Shown: positions 16,843-26,408, numbered from the stretch's first letter. The stretch is DNA of 50,537 nucleotides from Sphaerobacter sp. (GCF_019683595.1 NZ_JADGHZ010000005.1:1-50537); one strand, 5' to 3'. The notes: a model not told the origin generated them from the sequence alone. Made by a program: numbers and translations.

Positions 16843-16900
16843 CAGCCGGCGTCAGCCGGCTTTTCTTGTCAGCCCGTTGGCTTTATCCCCGGGCACACGC
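16843..16900 (+). repeat. Double-hairpin intergenic repeat (copy 2)
   Basis: Same order as the copy at 6343-6405: AGCCGGC-GTC-AGCCGGCT, TTCTTGTCAGCCC, then a decayed second hairpin ending in CCCCGGGCACA. Confidence 0.5.
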
Positions 16901-16919
16901 TGACTGCGTACACTCACAT

Positions 16920-16951
16920 TTTTCGTCAAATTCCATGATCCCCGGACACAC
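16920..16951 (+). repeat. Solitary MITE-like end (TTCGTCAAATTCCAT)
   Basis: TTTTTCGTCAAATTCCATGA followed by CCCCGGACAC matches the right terminal repeat of the element at 6096-6291 with a few changes. The partner left end is not found nearby. Confidence 0.45.
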
Positions 16952-17037
16952 ACCGAACGATGGACACGGTCCCCGGGCCAGCACACGGATTGGGGAGCCG
17001 GGTCAGGGGACGGAAACGCCGGCCCGCGTCGGCGCGT

Positions 17038-17066
17038 TGACCCGTGCTAGGCCGGGGCATATCATC
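17038..17066 (+). promoter_or_regulatory. Promoter of the aldehyde dehydrogenase gene
   Basis: TTGACC (17038-17043), a 17-bp spacer and TATCAT (17061-17066). It predicts a leader of about 70 nt. Confidence 0.65.
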
Positions 17067-17141
17067 GCAGGCATGAGGTGCGCCGGGGGCGGCTGTGACC
17101 GCACACGCATCCCGGCTACCTGCGCGATGGGAGGGCAAGCG

Positions 17142-18578
<1,437 letters not shown>

Positions 18579-18584
18579 CGGCCT

Positions 18585-18619
18585 GTCGGGCCCGGTTGAA
18601 CGGAACGGCCGGGCCCGAC
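18585..18619 (+). terminator. Hairpin after the aldehyde dehydrogenase gene
   Basis: An 11-bp stem GTCGGGCCCGG begins 6 nt past the stop codon. The loop is 13 nt and no strong U-run follows. Confidence 0.5.
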
Positions 18620-18691
18620 GCCTTGGCATACTGCGCGCGAAGACATGCCGCCGGGCAAGCTTGAGCACAGGCGGCAAGGAGCATCACCAGT

Positions 18692-20047
18692 ATGGAGACA
18701 AGAACCCGGAACCGTGCGGCGCTCATCGCCGCGACGGGCGTGCCGTTAGCTTTGCTCGCGGCGCGCCGCCGCCGTGCTCCGCACCGGGCACAGGCCACCG
18801 GCGACCGACGTGCATCCGTCGTAGTCGCCGGGGCGGGCTTCGGCGGTATCGCGGTCCTGAACGCGCTGCGGGATGCGGGGCTGGACGGAGCCGACATCCT
18901 CCTGATTGATCAGCACAACTACCATCTCTTCACCCCGCTGCTGTACCAGGTCGCAACCGGGTCGGTGGATGACCAGCACATCGCCTACCCCCTGCGCCCG
19001 TTCTGTGCCGGGGTGCCGGCCGATTTCCTCTGCACCGCGATCCGCGGGGTGAACCTGGTCGATCAGGTCGTGGAGACCGACGCCGGCCGAATCCACTATG
19101 ACTACCTCGTCCTCGCCCTCGGCAGCCAGACGAACTACTTCGGGATGCACGAGGTGGAACGCGCGGCGCTCGGGCTCAAGACCATCCCCGCCGCCAGCTC
19201 GATCCGGGCACGTATCCTCGACTCCGTCGAGCGCGCAGCCGTGGCATCGAGTCCCGAGGAGCGCCGCTGGCTTCTCACCTTCGCCGTTGTCGGCGCCGGT
19301 GCCACCGGCGTGGAGCTAGTCGCATCGCTCGACGACCTGCTGCGGAACAACCTACTGCCCTACTACCCGAGCCTTCGCGGCGAGGAGCCGCACATCGTTC
19401 TGATCGAGGCGATGGATACGATCCTCCCGGGCACCACACCCCGGATGCGCGCCATCGCCGAGCGGCGCCTCAAGGCCCTGGGCATCGATATCCGGCTCAA
19501 GACTGCCGTTGCCGGCGTGCGCAACGGTGCTCTGGTCACCCGCGGGGGTGACGAGATCGCCGCCGCGACGCTCATCTGGACGGCCGGGATCCGGCCGAAC
19601 CCGGTCGCAGCGTCGCTGCCGGTCGAGAAGAGCCGGGACGGCCGAATCGTGGTCGATGAGTACCTGCGCATCCCGAGCGCGCCCAACGTCTTCGCGCTCG
19701 GCGACAACGCCTTCGTTCCTGACCACAAGAGCGGCGCGCCGCTGCCCGCCAACGCCTCCGTCGCCGTGCGGGAAGGGGCCGCCGTCGGTCGCAACCTGGC
19801 CCGGCTGCTGACCGGCCAGCCACTCGAGCCCTTCGTCTTCCGCTCGCCGGGCGAGATGATCGCCCTCGGGCGCGGACATGCGGCGGCCACCATCGGCCCG
19901 GTGGCGTTCGGCGGCCTGCCGGCCTGGCTCGTCTGGCGTGTGTTCCACCTGTCGCAGATCATGGGTGTGCGCAGCCGGCTCGGCGTCACGCTCGACTGGA
20001 CCGCAGCGATGCTCTCCCGGCGCTACATCGCCAACACCGAGGTGTGA
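18692..20047 (+). CDS. ndh: Type II NADH dehydrogenase (NDH-2)
   Basis: This 451-residue, two-Rossmann flavoprotein of the NDH-2 family oxidises NADH and reduces quinone without proton pumping. The FAD motif is AGAGFGG (about 47-53), followed by NYHLFTPLLYQVATG, typical of NDH-2. The NAD motif is VVGAGATGVELVASL. A second FAD contact is NVFALGDN. A C-terminal amphipathic region (VFHLSQIMGVRSRLGVTLDW) would bind the membrane. The N-terminus has an unusual extension of about 40 residues with a short hydrophobic stretch and an Arg-rich run. The ATG follows AAGGAGC. It provides an alternative NADH exit next to the NuoG/NuoI pair. Confidence 0.92.
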   Translation: METRTRNRAALIAATGVPLALLAARRRRAPHRAQATGDRRASVVVAGAGFGGIAVLNALRDAGLDGADILLIDQHNYHLFTPLLYQVATGSVDDQHIAYPLRPFCAGVPADFLCTAIRGVNLVDQVVETDAGRIHYDYLVLALGSQTNYFGMHEVERAALGLKTIPAASSIRARILDSVERAAVASSPEERRWLLTFAVVGAGATGVELVASLDDLLRNNLLPYYPSLRGEEPHIVLIEAMDTILPGTTPRMRAIAERRLKALGIDIRLKTAVAGVRNGALVTRGGDEIAAATLIWTAGIRPNPVAASLPVEKSRDGRIVVDEYLRIPSAPNVFALGDNAFVPDHKSGAPLPANASVAVREGAAVGRNLARLLTGQPLEPFVFRSPGEMIALGRGHAAATIGPVAFGGLPAWLVWRVFHLSQIMGVRSRLGVTLDWTAAMLSRRYIANTEV

Positions 20048-20052
20048 AGATA

Positions 20053-20158
20053 CGGCCCTCACCCCCTAACCCCCTCTCCCAAAGTTGGGAGAGGGGGAAC
20101 AAAGGCCGCGAGTGTCTCCCCTCTCCCAGGGTTGGGAGAGGGGTCGGGGTGAGGGCCG
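20053..20158. terminator. Nested bidirectional hairpin repeat between convergent genes
   Basis: Two short CCCTCTCCCA...TGGGAGAGGG hairpins sit inside a larger inverted repeat (CGGCCCTCACCCC at 20053-20065 and its complement at 20146-20158). It fills the gap between the convergent ndh and methyltransferase genes and would stop or fold RNA from both sides. A similar unit is at 50428-50452. Confidence 0.6.
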
Positions 20159-20164
20159 TCGCTC

Positions 20165-20929
20165 CTACCCCTTCCGCGCCCCGAGCACGAGGATCGCCGG
20201 GATGACCGACAGGCGACGGACGGTGGCATCCGGGAAGCGTTCTGCGAACGCGTCGTCGGGGTAGGCCTCATCGAGCGCATCGATCAGCAGTCCATTCGCC
20301 GTCAACTGGAGGGCGTACCAGGAGAGCGGGCGATGGTAGTTCATCGTCGGAGCGGGCTGCCCGCTCTTGGCAATGGTGGACGCCGCGAAGGGCTCTCGAT
20401 ACCGCCAGACCCGCACTGAGATCCATTGTTCGTCGGTCACGTCCTGCTCGATCAGCCAGCTTGACCCTTCCGGGATCTGGAAGCAGGGGTGGAACAGCGT
20501 CGCGACGAAGCGCCCACCGGGGCGGAGGAGGCGGGCCACTTCCCGGATCGTCCCTTCGGCGTCCTCGATGTCCATCAGGACCATGCTGGCAGTGATGCGA
20601 TCGAAGCTCGCGTCGGCCAGGTCCGGCAGATGCGCGGCATCACCGACCAGATAGCGCACCCCACGCGGTCGTGCGGCCTCCCGCTGGCGCGCCAACTCGA
20701 TCAGGCGCGCGGAGACATCCACACCGGTGACCCGCGCGCCGAGGTCGGCCAGCGCGCGGCTGGTCGCGCCGTTGGCACATCCCAGGTCAAGCACGTCCAG
20801 GCCGGAAACGTCGCCCAGCACCCGCAGCAGCGCCGGCCGAACCAGCAGCCGGTGAAAGTCGTCGCCCTCCTCGCCGACCTGCTCGTCCCAGAAGTCCGCG
20901 ATCGCCTCGAAGCTCCCGCCGTTCGTCAT
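20165..20929 (-). CDS. Class I SAM-dependent methyltransferase
   Basis: The protein has 254 residues. SAM-binding motif I is VLDLGCANG (46-54). Motif II and acidic residues follow (VTGVDVSARLIELARQ), then VGDAAHLPDLADASFDRI and RLLRPGGRFVATLFHP, typical of UbiE/Methyltransf_11 proteins. The substrate is unknown. The gene starts 3 bp after the stop of the endonuclease IV gene and is the last gene of the arsC-like/nfo operon. It lacks the cysteine set expected of arsenite methyltransferases, so a link to arsenic is not supported. Confidence 0.87.
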   Translation of the reverse strand: MTNGGSFEAIADFWDEQVGEEGDDFHRLLVRPALLRVLGDVSGLDVLDLGCANGATSRALADLGARVTGVDVSARLIELARQREAARPRGVRYLVGDAAHLPDLADASFDRITASMVLMDIEDAEGTIREVARLLRPGGRFVATLFHPCFQIPEGSSWLIEQDVTDEQWISVRVWRYREPFAASTIAKSGQPAPTMNYHRPLSWYALQLTANGLLIDALDEAYPDDAFAERFPDATVRRLSVIPAILVLGARKG

Positions 20930-20932
20930 GCC

Positions 20933-21799
20933 CTACTCCTCCGGACGCGGCGCACCGACCAGGCTCCGCAGCCGCGCCAGGTTTTCCGCGTCCTCATGCA
21001 GATCGTCACTCTTGGGGGTTTCCAGCAGCCCCGGCAGGCCCTCCAGCCGCGGGTCGTTCACGACATTGTGGAACCCCGCAAGTCCGATCATCCCGGCTCC
21101 GATGTGGTCGTGGCGATCAACGCGGGAGCCGAGGTCGCGCTTGGAGTCGTTCAGGTGGAGCGCCCGCAGGTTCGCCAGCCCCAGGATGCGATCGAACGCG
21201 TCCATCGTCTCGGCGTACCCCTCGGGCGTGCGCAGCTCATAGCCCGCCGCGAAGGCGTGGCAGGTGTCGAAGCAGTAGCCGACCCGCTCCGGCTCTGCCA
21301 CGCGATCGACGATGGCCCGGAGCTGCTCAAAGCGGTAGCCGAGCGCGGAGCCCTGCCCCGCCGTGATCTCCAGCAGCGTCATCACCCGGTAGCCGGGCAA
21401 ATCGGCGTGGATCCGGTTGAGCGCATCGGCCACGCGCTGGATGCCGAACTCCTCGCCCGCGCCGGTGTGCGACCCGGGGTGCGTCACCAGGTAGGGCACA
21501 CCCAGGAGCGCGCAGCGCTCCAGCTCCACGCGGAATGCGTCGATCGACTTTTCCCACAGCGCATCGTCGGGCGAGGCGAGGTTGATCAGATACGAATCGT
21601 GCGCCACCACCGCGCGGATGCCCGCTTCCTCCTGCCGCTGCTGGAACCGTTCCACCTGCTCCGGCGGGATCGGCTTGGCGTTCCACTGGTTGTTGTTCTT
21701 GGTGAAGATCTGCACGGCGTCGCAGTCGACCTTCTCGGCACGGTCGATCGCCTTGTCGACTCCACCCGCGATCGACATATGCGCCCCGAAGAGCAGCAT
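20933..21799 (-). CDS. nfo: Endonuclease IV (AP endonuclease, Nfo)
   Basis: Endonuclease IV cleaves DNA 5' of abasic sites in base-excision repair using a three-zinc TIM barrel. The 288-residue protein shows FGAHMSIAGGVDKAI at the start, HDSYLINLASP, YLVTHPGSHTG, VGYCFDTCHAFAAGY, LRALHLNDSKRDLGSR and RHDHIGAGMIG, covering the metal ligands. I chose the ATG at 21799 because GGAG lies 6 nt upstream; ATGs at 21811 and 21826 are possible. It is in an operon with the upstream ArsC-like gene and the downstream methyltransferase. Confidence 0.93.
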   Translation of the reverse strand: MLLFGAHMSIAGGVDKAIDRAEKVDCDAVQIFTKNNNQWNAKPIPPEQVERFQQRQEEAGIRAVVAHDSYLINLASPDDALWEKSIDAFRVELERCALLGVPYLVTHPGSHTGAGEEFGIQRVADALNRIHADLPGYRVMTLLEITAGQGSALGYRFEQLRAIVDRVAEPERVGYCFDTCHAFAAGYELRTPEGYAETMDAFDRILGLANLRALHLNDSKRDLGSRVDRHDHIGAGMIGLAGFHNVVNDPRLEGLPGLLETPKSDDLHEDAENLARLRSLVGAPRPEE

Positions 21800-21848
21800 G
21801 CTCCGCTCCATCTCTCCGCTATACACGCGCCGTCCTCGACTGCCGGCG

Positions 21849-22220
21849 CTAATCCATCTTGTCAGTCCCGAACAGCGCGTCCAAACGCTTCCGGTCGAAC
21901 CCGAGGGCGCTCCCCTCGGGCGTCAGCAGCAGCGGACGCCGCAAGAGCGTCGGCTCCGCGACCATGAGGTCCAGCAGCTCGTCGTCCGACACCTCGCGCT
22001 CGGCAAGGCCCAGATCCCGGTAGGCCCGGCTGCGCTTCGACAGCGCCTCGCGGGGCGTCAGCCCCGCGCGCCGCAGCACGTCGGCCAACTCCTCACGCGT
22101 GAAGCGCTCCTTGAAATAGTCGCGCCGCACGTACTCGACCCCTCGCTGCTCAAGATACTCCTGAGCCTTGCGACAACTCGTTCACGTCGGATGGACATAG
22201 ATCTCGACCTCGCTCGCCAC
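21849..22220 (-). CDS. ArsC/Spx-family redox protein with in-frame TGA at the active-site Cys (probable selenoprotein)
   Basis: Reading from the GTG at 22220 (GGAAGGGGG about 8 nt upstream) gives 123 residues with one in-frame TGA at codon 13 (22184-22182). The context is EIYVHPT-TGA-TSCRKAQEYL. Spx/ArsC-related proteins have CTSCRKA or CTTCRKA here, so the stop sits exactly at the first Cys of CxxC. The frame then continues without another stop through the family's typical body, including the conserved RRP motif (R94-R95-P96), to 21849. A SECIS-like hairpin follows at 22148-22166. The likeliest reading is UGA-encoded selenocysteine at position 13. Alternatives are a point-mutated pseudogene or a sequencing error. 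The gene heads an operon with nfo and a methyltransferase. The family reduces arsenate or protein/glutathione disulfides; the substrate is unknown. Confidence 0.82.
22148..22166 (-). promoter_or_regulatory. Candidate bacterial SECIS hairpin
   Basis: Minus strand GCTCAGG / CTTGAGC forms a 7-bp stem (one G-U pair) with loop AGUAU. The loop begins 22 nt after the TGA and has a G at its second position. These features match the published general form of bacterial SECIS elements (loop roughly 16-37 nt after UGA, G within the first two loop bases). The hairpin is inside the coding region, as bacterial SECIS elements are. Confidence 0.65.
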
Positions 22221-22394
22221 GCCCGACCCCCTTCCATCAGGTTCCATCCCCTGCCCGACATGGTAACAGCCCGGCGCCGCCCGCGCCCGAATCGTGGCCA
22301 CGGGATCCGGCTGCTTCGGGCCGGTCACACTGCCGGCCCTACCGGACGCGCGGCCACGCGGTGTACACTCGGCGCCGAGGAGAGGAGGAGCGGT

Positions 22395-23246
22395 TTGCGG
22401 ATCCTCGTGACCGGCGGATCGGGGCAGGTGGGACGCGCCCTGCAGCGGCTGGCACCTCCTGGGTATGTCGTCGTCGCGCCCGGCTCCGACCGCTGCGACG
22501 TGACCGACTTCGAGGGAGTTATCCGCCTGGTAGCAGATGAGCGGCCCGATGTGATCGTGCACGCGGGCGCCATGACCGACGTCGACGGTTGCGAGCGCGA
22601 TCCGCAGCGTGCCTTCCGAATCAACGCGACCGGGACCCAGCACGTCGCCGCAGCCGCGCAGCAGTTCGGCGCGGCCCTCGTCTACCTCTCCACCAACTAC
22701 GTCTTCGACGGTGAGGCCGCCGAGCCCTACCACGAGTTCGCCGAGCCGCGGCCGATCAGCGTCTACGGCCGCTCCAAACTCGCCGGCGAGGAGGCTGTCC
22801 GTGCGCTGGCCCCGCGCCACTACATCGTCCGCACGGCGATGGTTTACGACGAGACGGGCCGGAACTTCGTCAACACGATGCTGCGGGCCGCCGCCGAGCG
22901 TCCTTCGCTCACCGTCGTCGCCGATCAGCGGGGCAACCCGACGTACGCAGGCGACCTCGCCGCCGCGATCTACCGCCTGATCGAGCAACCCGCCTACGGC
23001 ACCTACCACCTCGTGAACGAGGGCAGCGCCTCCTGGTACGAGTGGGCGGTTGAGATCTTCCGCCTCGCTGGAATCGAGACGCAAGTCGAGCCGATCCCGG
23101 CCTCGGCGTGGCAGCGCGCGGCCCGACCTCCCGCCAACGGTGTGCTCGCCAACACCGCCGCGGCGACGCTCGGCATTATCCTCCCGCCGTGGCAGGACGC
23201 ACTCGCGCGCTGCCTCGCCCGGCGAGCGGTGCTGCAGCCGGCATGA
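22395..23246 (+). CDS. rfbD: dTDP-4-dehydrorhamnose reductase (RmlD/RfbD-like)
   Basis: This 283-residue extended SDR protein reduces the 4-keto group in the last step of dTDP-L-rhamnose synthesis. Evidence: the NADPH motif TGGSGQVG (6-13), AGAMTDVDGCERDPQRAF with the RmlD-type DVDxCE signature, the catalytic Tyr124-x3-Lys128 (VYGRSKLAGE) and NPTYAGDLAAAIY. The start is TTG at 22395 with GAGGAGGAG just upstream. Its stop overlaps the start of the glycosyltransferase gene by 4 bp, so the two probably work together in surface glycan assembly. The earlier Rml steps are not in the window. Confidence 0.9.
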   Translation: MRILVTGGSGQVGRALQRLAPPGYVVVAPGSDRCDVTDFEGVIRLVADERPDVIVHAGAMTDVDGCERDPQRAFRINATGTQHVAAAAQQFGAALVYLSTNYVFDGEAAEPYHEFAEPRPISVYGRSKLAGEEAVRALAPRHYIVRTAMVYDETGRNFVNTMLRAAAERPSLTVVADQRGNPTYAGDLAAAIYRLIEQPAYGTYHLVNEGSASWYEWAVEIFRLAGIETQVEPIPASAWQRAARPPANGVLANTAAATLGIILPPWQDALARCLARRAVLQPA

Positions 23247-24205
23247 CCACCCCGCGCGTCGACATCATCATCCCGACTTACAACGGCCGCGACCTCCTGG
23301 CCGTCTGCCTGCCGGCTCTCGCCCGCCAGACCTACCGCGACTTCCACGTCGTCGTCGTGGACGATGCCTCTACCGACGACACAGCCGGCCTCGTCCGCAG
23401 CCTCCTGCCGGAGGCGACGTTGCTGCGGCTGCCGAGGAACAGCGGGCTTGCCGTGGCGATCAATCGCGCCCTGGCCAGCACCCGCGGGGAGTTGGTCGCC
23501 TTCCTCAACAACGACACCGAGCCGGAGCCGGGCTGGCTCGCGGCTCTGGTCGCCGCGCTCGACCGCCACCCGGACGCCGCGGCCGTCGCCAGCAAGCTGC
23601 GCCTGTTCGACCGGCGCGACGTGCTCCACTCGGCAGGGGACACCTTCTCCCGGCGCGGCGTGCCGAACAGCCGCGGCGTCTGGGAGGTTGACCGGGGCCA
23701 GTACGACCATGAGGAGGAGGTCTTCAGCGCCTGCGGCGGCGCGGCGCTCTACCGGCGGAGCACCCTGGAGGCCGTGGCCGCCATCGACGGCCACGTGCTC
23801 GATCCCGACTTCTTCATGTACTGCGAGGACGTCGATCTCTCCTGGCGGCTGCGCCTGCTCGGCTACCGGATCATCTTCGCGCCCGACGCCGTCGTCTACC
23901 ACCGGCTCTCGGCCACCGGCGGCGGCCCGCTGGCGTCGTATTATGTCGCGCGCAACACGCTGGCGGTGCTGGTGAAGGACGTGCCCGGCCCGATCCTGCG
24001 GCGAAACCTCGCGCGCATCGCGGCTCAACAGGCCCGCCTGCTCCTCGGTACCCTGCCCCACCTCCGCGAGCCGGCCGCGCGGGCGCGTCTCCGCGGGCTC
24101 CTGGCCGCCCCGGGACTCTGGCCCCGGATGCTCGCCAAGCGCCGCCGCATCCAAGCAGCCCGGCGCGTCCCCATCGAGGCGATCGAGCGGTTGCTCACGG
24201 ATTAG
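23243..24205 (+). CDS. Family 2 glycosyltransferase
   Basis: The 320-residue protein has a GT-A fold: VDIIIPTYNGRD, VVVVDDASTDDT, the DxD-like FLNNDTEPEPGW, and FFMYCEDVDLSWRLRLLGY, which marks rhamnosyltransferase-like GT2 proteins. It would add a sugar from a nucleotide donor to a surface glycan; coupling to rfbD suggests dTDP-L-rhamnose as donor (inference). The C-terminal helices are basic and amphipathic and could touch the membrane. The ATG overlaps the rfbD stop (ATGA). Confidence 0.9.
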   Translation: MTTPRVDIIIPTYNGRDLLAVCLPALARQTYRDFHVVVVDDASTDDTAGLVRSLLPEATLLRLPRNSGLAVAINRALASTRGELVAFLNNDTEPEPGWLAALVAALDRHPDAAAVASKLRLFDRRDVLHSAGDTFSRRGVPNSRGVWEVDRGQYDHEEEVFSACGGAALYRRSTLEAVAAIDGHVLDPDFFMYCEDVDLSWRLRLLGYRIIFAPDAVVYHRLSATGGGPLASYYVARNTLAVLVKDVPGPILRRNLARIAAQQARLLLGTLPHLREPAARARLRGLLAAPGLWPRMLAKRRRIQAARRVPIEAIERLLTD

Positions 24206-24237
24206 GCGTTTCCACCGCCCCACCGCTCGGGGGCCGC

Positions 24238-25041
24238 TCAGACATACAACCCTGCGTCTGGTTCCTCAGGCAGGAAGCCCCCGATAAGGACCAGGATCCA
24301 GAAGATCGCGCCGACGACGATCACGATCCACTCGATTGGATGGACGCGCGGCGTGACGGTCCGGTCGGGGAGACTCTGGAAGTAGGCGTTCAGGCCGCGC
24401 TGCCCGTGGACGACCATGACGGCAGCGCACGCAGTTGCGACGAGCGCGAGCGGCACCCAGACGACGGCAGGGATATCCTCCCGGACAATTCGATTCAGCA
24501 CCCCGAAGAGCACCACGAGGACGACCATCGCACCCGGGCGGAGACGGAGACTGGCACCGGCAGCCGCGAGCATCGTGTTGATGGTGGCGTAGTGGGCATG
24601 GACCCGAAACTGGCCGTAGATCGGGACGATCATCGAGACGGCGTGCCAGAACGGGTGCATCCCCTCGTCGCGGAGTTCGCGCTTCATCTCCGCCCAGCTC
24701 GCGCCGATCCACCAGAGCAGGTAGAGCCCGAAGGTGCACACGCTGAGGGTCGCCACCGCCCAGAGCGGGCGCTGGCGCTGGGACTCGGGCGGGGCAGCGA
24801 CCAACACGCCTCCGGTGTGCGGCACGCTCCAGGCAGCGGGTCGAGGTGGCGCAGCGACCGATCCGATGCGTATCGTGTCAGGAACCGCCGACGCCGCCGA
24901 GCGGGACTCACCGAACTCCGGTGCGCCGCCATTCGCGGCAGATACCTCGGCTGGGTACGCCGCACCACACGCGTAGCAGAAACGGTCTTCGGCCGCGCGG
25001 CGCGGCGCGCCACAGGCCGCGCAGTACCGAACCGTGACCAC
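24238..25041 (-). CDS. Zinc-ribbon DUF4234-type membrane protein
   Basis: The protein has 267 residues. The N-terminus is a zinc ribbon (C7xxC10, C22xxC25 in YCAACGAPRRAAEDRFCYAC), then a low-complexity linker, then a membrane domain with about four helices. LWAVATLSVCTFGLYLLWWI is the DUF4234 hallmark. The function of this domain is unknown. The start is GTG at 25041 behind GGAGGAGG; 57 open codons upstream lack a ribosome site. It is convergent with the glycosyltransferase gene and stands alone. Confidence 0.8.
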   Translation of the reverse strand: MVTVRYCAACGAPRRAAEDRFCYACGAAYPAEVSAANGGAPEFGESRSAASAVPDTIRIGSVAAPPRPAAWSVPHTGGVLVAAPPESQRQRPLWAVATLSVCTFGLYLLWWIGASWAEMKRELRDEGMHPFWHAVSMIVPIYGQFRVHAHYATINTMLAAAGASLRLRPGAMVVLVVLFGVLNRIVREDIPAVVWVPLALVATACAAVMVVHGQRGLNAYFQSLPDRTVTPRVHPIEWIVIVVGAIFWILVLIGGFLPEEPDAGLYV

Positions 25042-25213
25042 CGATCCCCTCCTCCCCTTTCCGCGGTGCTCGACCACTGAGGATCTTAACCGGTTGGCGG
25101 GAATGCAGTCATTCCCGTCACGCGATAGTTCGCATCCTGGGTTGATCATAGACGTCGGGCGAAGCGTATCAGATGCATCAGTGACCTGCACGCACCGTCG
25201 CGGAGAAGGCACA

Positions 25214-25241
25214 ACGAGGGCACGGCTGGCCGTGCCCTCGT
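25214..25241 (-). terminator. Terminator-like hairpin after the isocitrate-type dehydrogenase gene
   Basis: A perfect 13-bp inverted repeat (ACGAGGGCACGGC) separated by TG, 31 nt beyond the stop. The U-tract is weak. Confidence 0.6.
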
Positions 25242-25272
25242 CTCTGCTTTCTCGGCTACGGGAATCGTCGCG

Positions 25273-26355
25273 CTACCGGTTTAGCTCAGCAATGATCGCG
25301 TCGGTCATCTCGGTGGTGCTGGCCGCCTTGGTGCGGTCGCGGTCGGGGCGCAGGTCGTAGGTCACATGCTTGCCCTCGGCGATGACGGTCGCCACCGCCC
25401 GGTCGACCGCTTCCGCCGCCTCGATCTCGCCGATGTGGCGGAGCAGCATGACACCGCTGAGCAGCATGGCGACGGGGTTGGCGACGTTCTGCCCGGCGTA
25501 AGACGGGGCACTACCGTGGATCGCCTCGAACACCGCGGCCTTATCGCCGATGTTCGCGCTCGGCGCGACGCCCAACCCGCCGATCATCCCGGCGGTCAGG
25601 TCGCTCAGGATGTCACCGTACAGGTTCGGCATGACCAGCACGTCGTACAGCTCCGGCTTCTGCACGAGCTGCATGCACATGTTGTCGACGATGCGGTCGT
25701 TGAACTCGATGCTGGGGTAGTCCTTGGCCACCTCCTGCGCCACCCGCAGGAAGAGGCCGTCGGTGAACTTCATGATGTTGGCCTTGTGCACGGCCGTGAC
25801 CAGCCGCCGGCCGTTCTTGACCGCGTAGTCGAAGGCGAAGCGCACGATCCGCTCGGAGTTCTCCGGGGTGATCGCCTTGATGGAGATCGCCGCGTTCTCG
25901 GCCACTTTCTTCTCGCTGCACTGGTTGATCGCAGCGATGACCTCCTTAGCCTCGGGCGTCCCGGTGTCGAACTCGACCCCGGCGTAGAGGTCCTCCATGT
26001 TCTCGCGGACCACGACCAGGTCGACATCCTCGTATGGGCTCTGCACGCCCTTGTAGGTACGTGCGGGGCGCAGGTTCACGTAGAGGTCGAGCATCTGCCG
26101 GAGCGCCACGTTGACGCTGCGGAAGCCGCCGCCGACCGGGGTCGTGAGCGGGCCCTTCAGTGCGAGACCGTTGCGCCGGATCGACTCGATCACCGAGTCG
26201 GGCAGGACGTCCCCGTACTTCTCCAGGGCGGTCATCCCTGCTTCCTGGACGTCCCACTCGAACGGCACGCCAGTAGCCTCGAGGACGCGGCGCGCGGCCG
26301 ACGACACTTCCGGCCCGATGCCGTCCCCCGGAATAAACGTGACCTGATATGCCAT
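25273..26355 (-). CDS. icd: Isocitrate/isopropylmalate family dehydrogenase, probably NAD-dependent isocitrate dehydrogenase
   Basis: The protein has 360 residues. Family motifs are TFIPGDGIGPEV at the start, the substrate loop (GGFRSVNVALRQMLDLYVN, with the Ser found in isocitrate enzymes), NLRPAR, the catalytic Tyr region DLYAGVEF, KANIMKFTDGLF and the signature NLYGDILSDLTAGMIGGLG. It oxidises and decarboxylates isocitrate (TCA cycle) or a close homologue such as homoisocitrate; the loop favours isocitrate. A strong promoter lies upstream. It is divergent from the YprB-like nuclease gene. Confidence 0.88.
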   Translation of the reverse strand: MAYQVTFIPGDGIGPEVSSAARRVLEATGVPFEWDVQEAGMTALEKYGDVLPDSVIESIRRNGLALKGPLTTPVGGGFRSVNVALRQMLDLYVNLRPARTYKGVQSPYEDVDLVVVRENMEDLYAGVEFDTGTPEAKEVIAAINQCSEKKVAENAAISIKAITPENSERIVRFAFDYAVKNGRRLVTAVHKANIMKFTDGLFLRVAQEVAKDYPSIEFNDRIVDNMCMQLVQKPELYDVLVMPNLYGDILSDLTAGMIGGLGVAPSANIGDKAAVFEAIHGSAPSYAGQNVANPVAMLLSGVMLLRHIGEIEAAEAVDRAVATVIAEGKHVTYDLRPDRDRTKAASTTEMTDAIIAELNR

Positions 26356-26408
26356 CGGCTGCTTCCACTCCTCTACTTCGTCACCAGCCGTCCCCCAACC
26401 AGCCCCGC

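Larger units (their letters stand above)
16589..17141. other. Gene-free interval with terminator, repeats and a promoter
   Basis: The interval contains the nuoI terminator (16623-16655), a second copy of the double-hairpin repeat (16843-16900), a lone MITE-like end (16920-16951) and the aldehyde dehydrogenase promoter (17038-17066). No gene is supported between 16656 and 16840. Confidence 0.65.

Noticed and set aside
21849-22130. Separate 93-residue protein starting at GTG 22130
   Set aside because: This start lies in the middle of the thioredoxin-like fold and drops the active site. The conserved N-terminus is present just upstream in the same frame, interrupted only by the TGA.
20165-22220. 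Arsenic-resistance operon (arsC plus arsM)
   Set aside because: The ArsC-like protein is closer to Spx-type CxxC proteins, the methyltransferase lacks the arsenite-binding cysteines, the third gene is a DNA-repair nuclease, and no arsR, arsB or acr3 is present.
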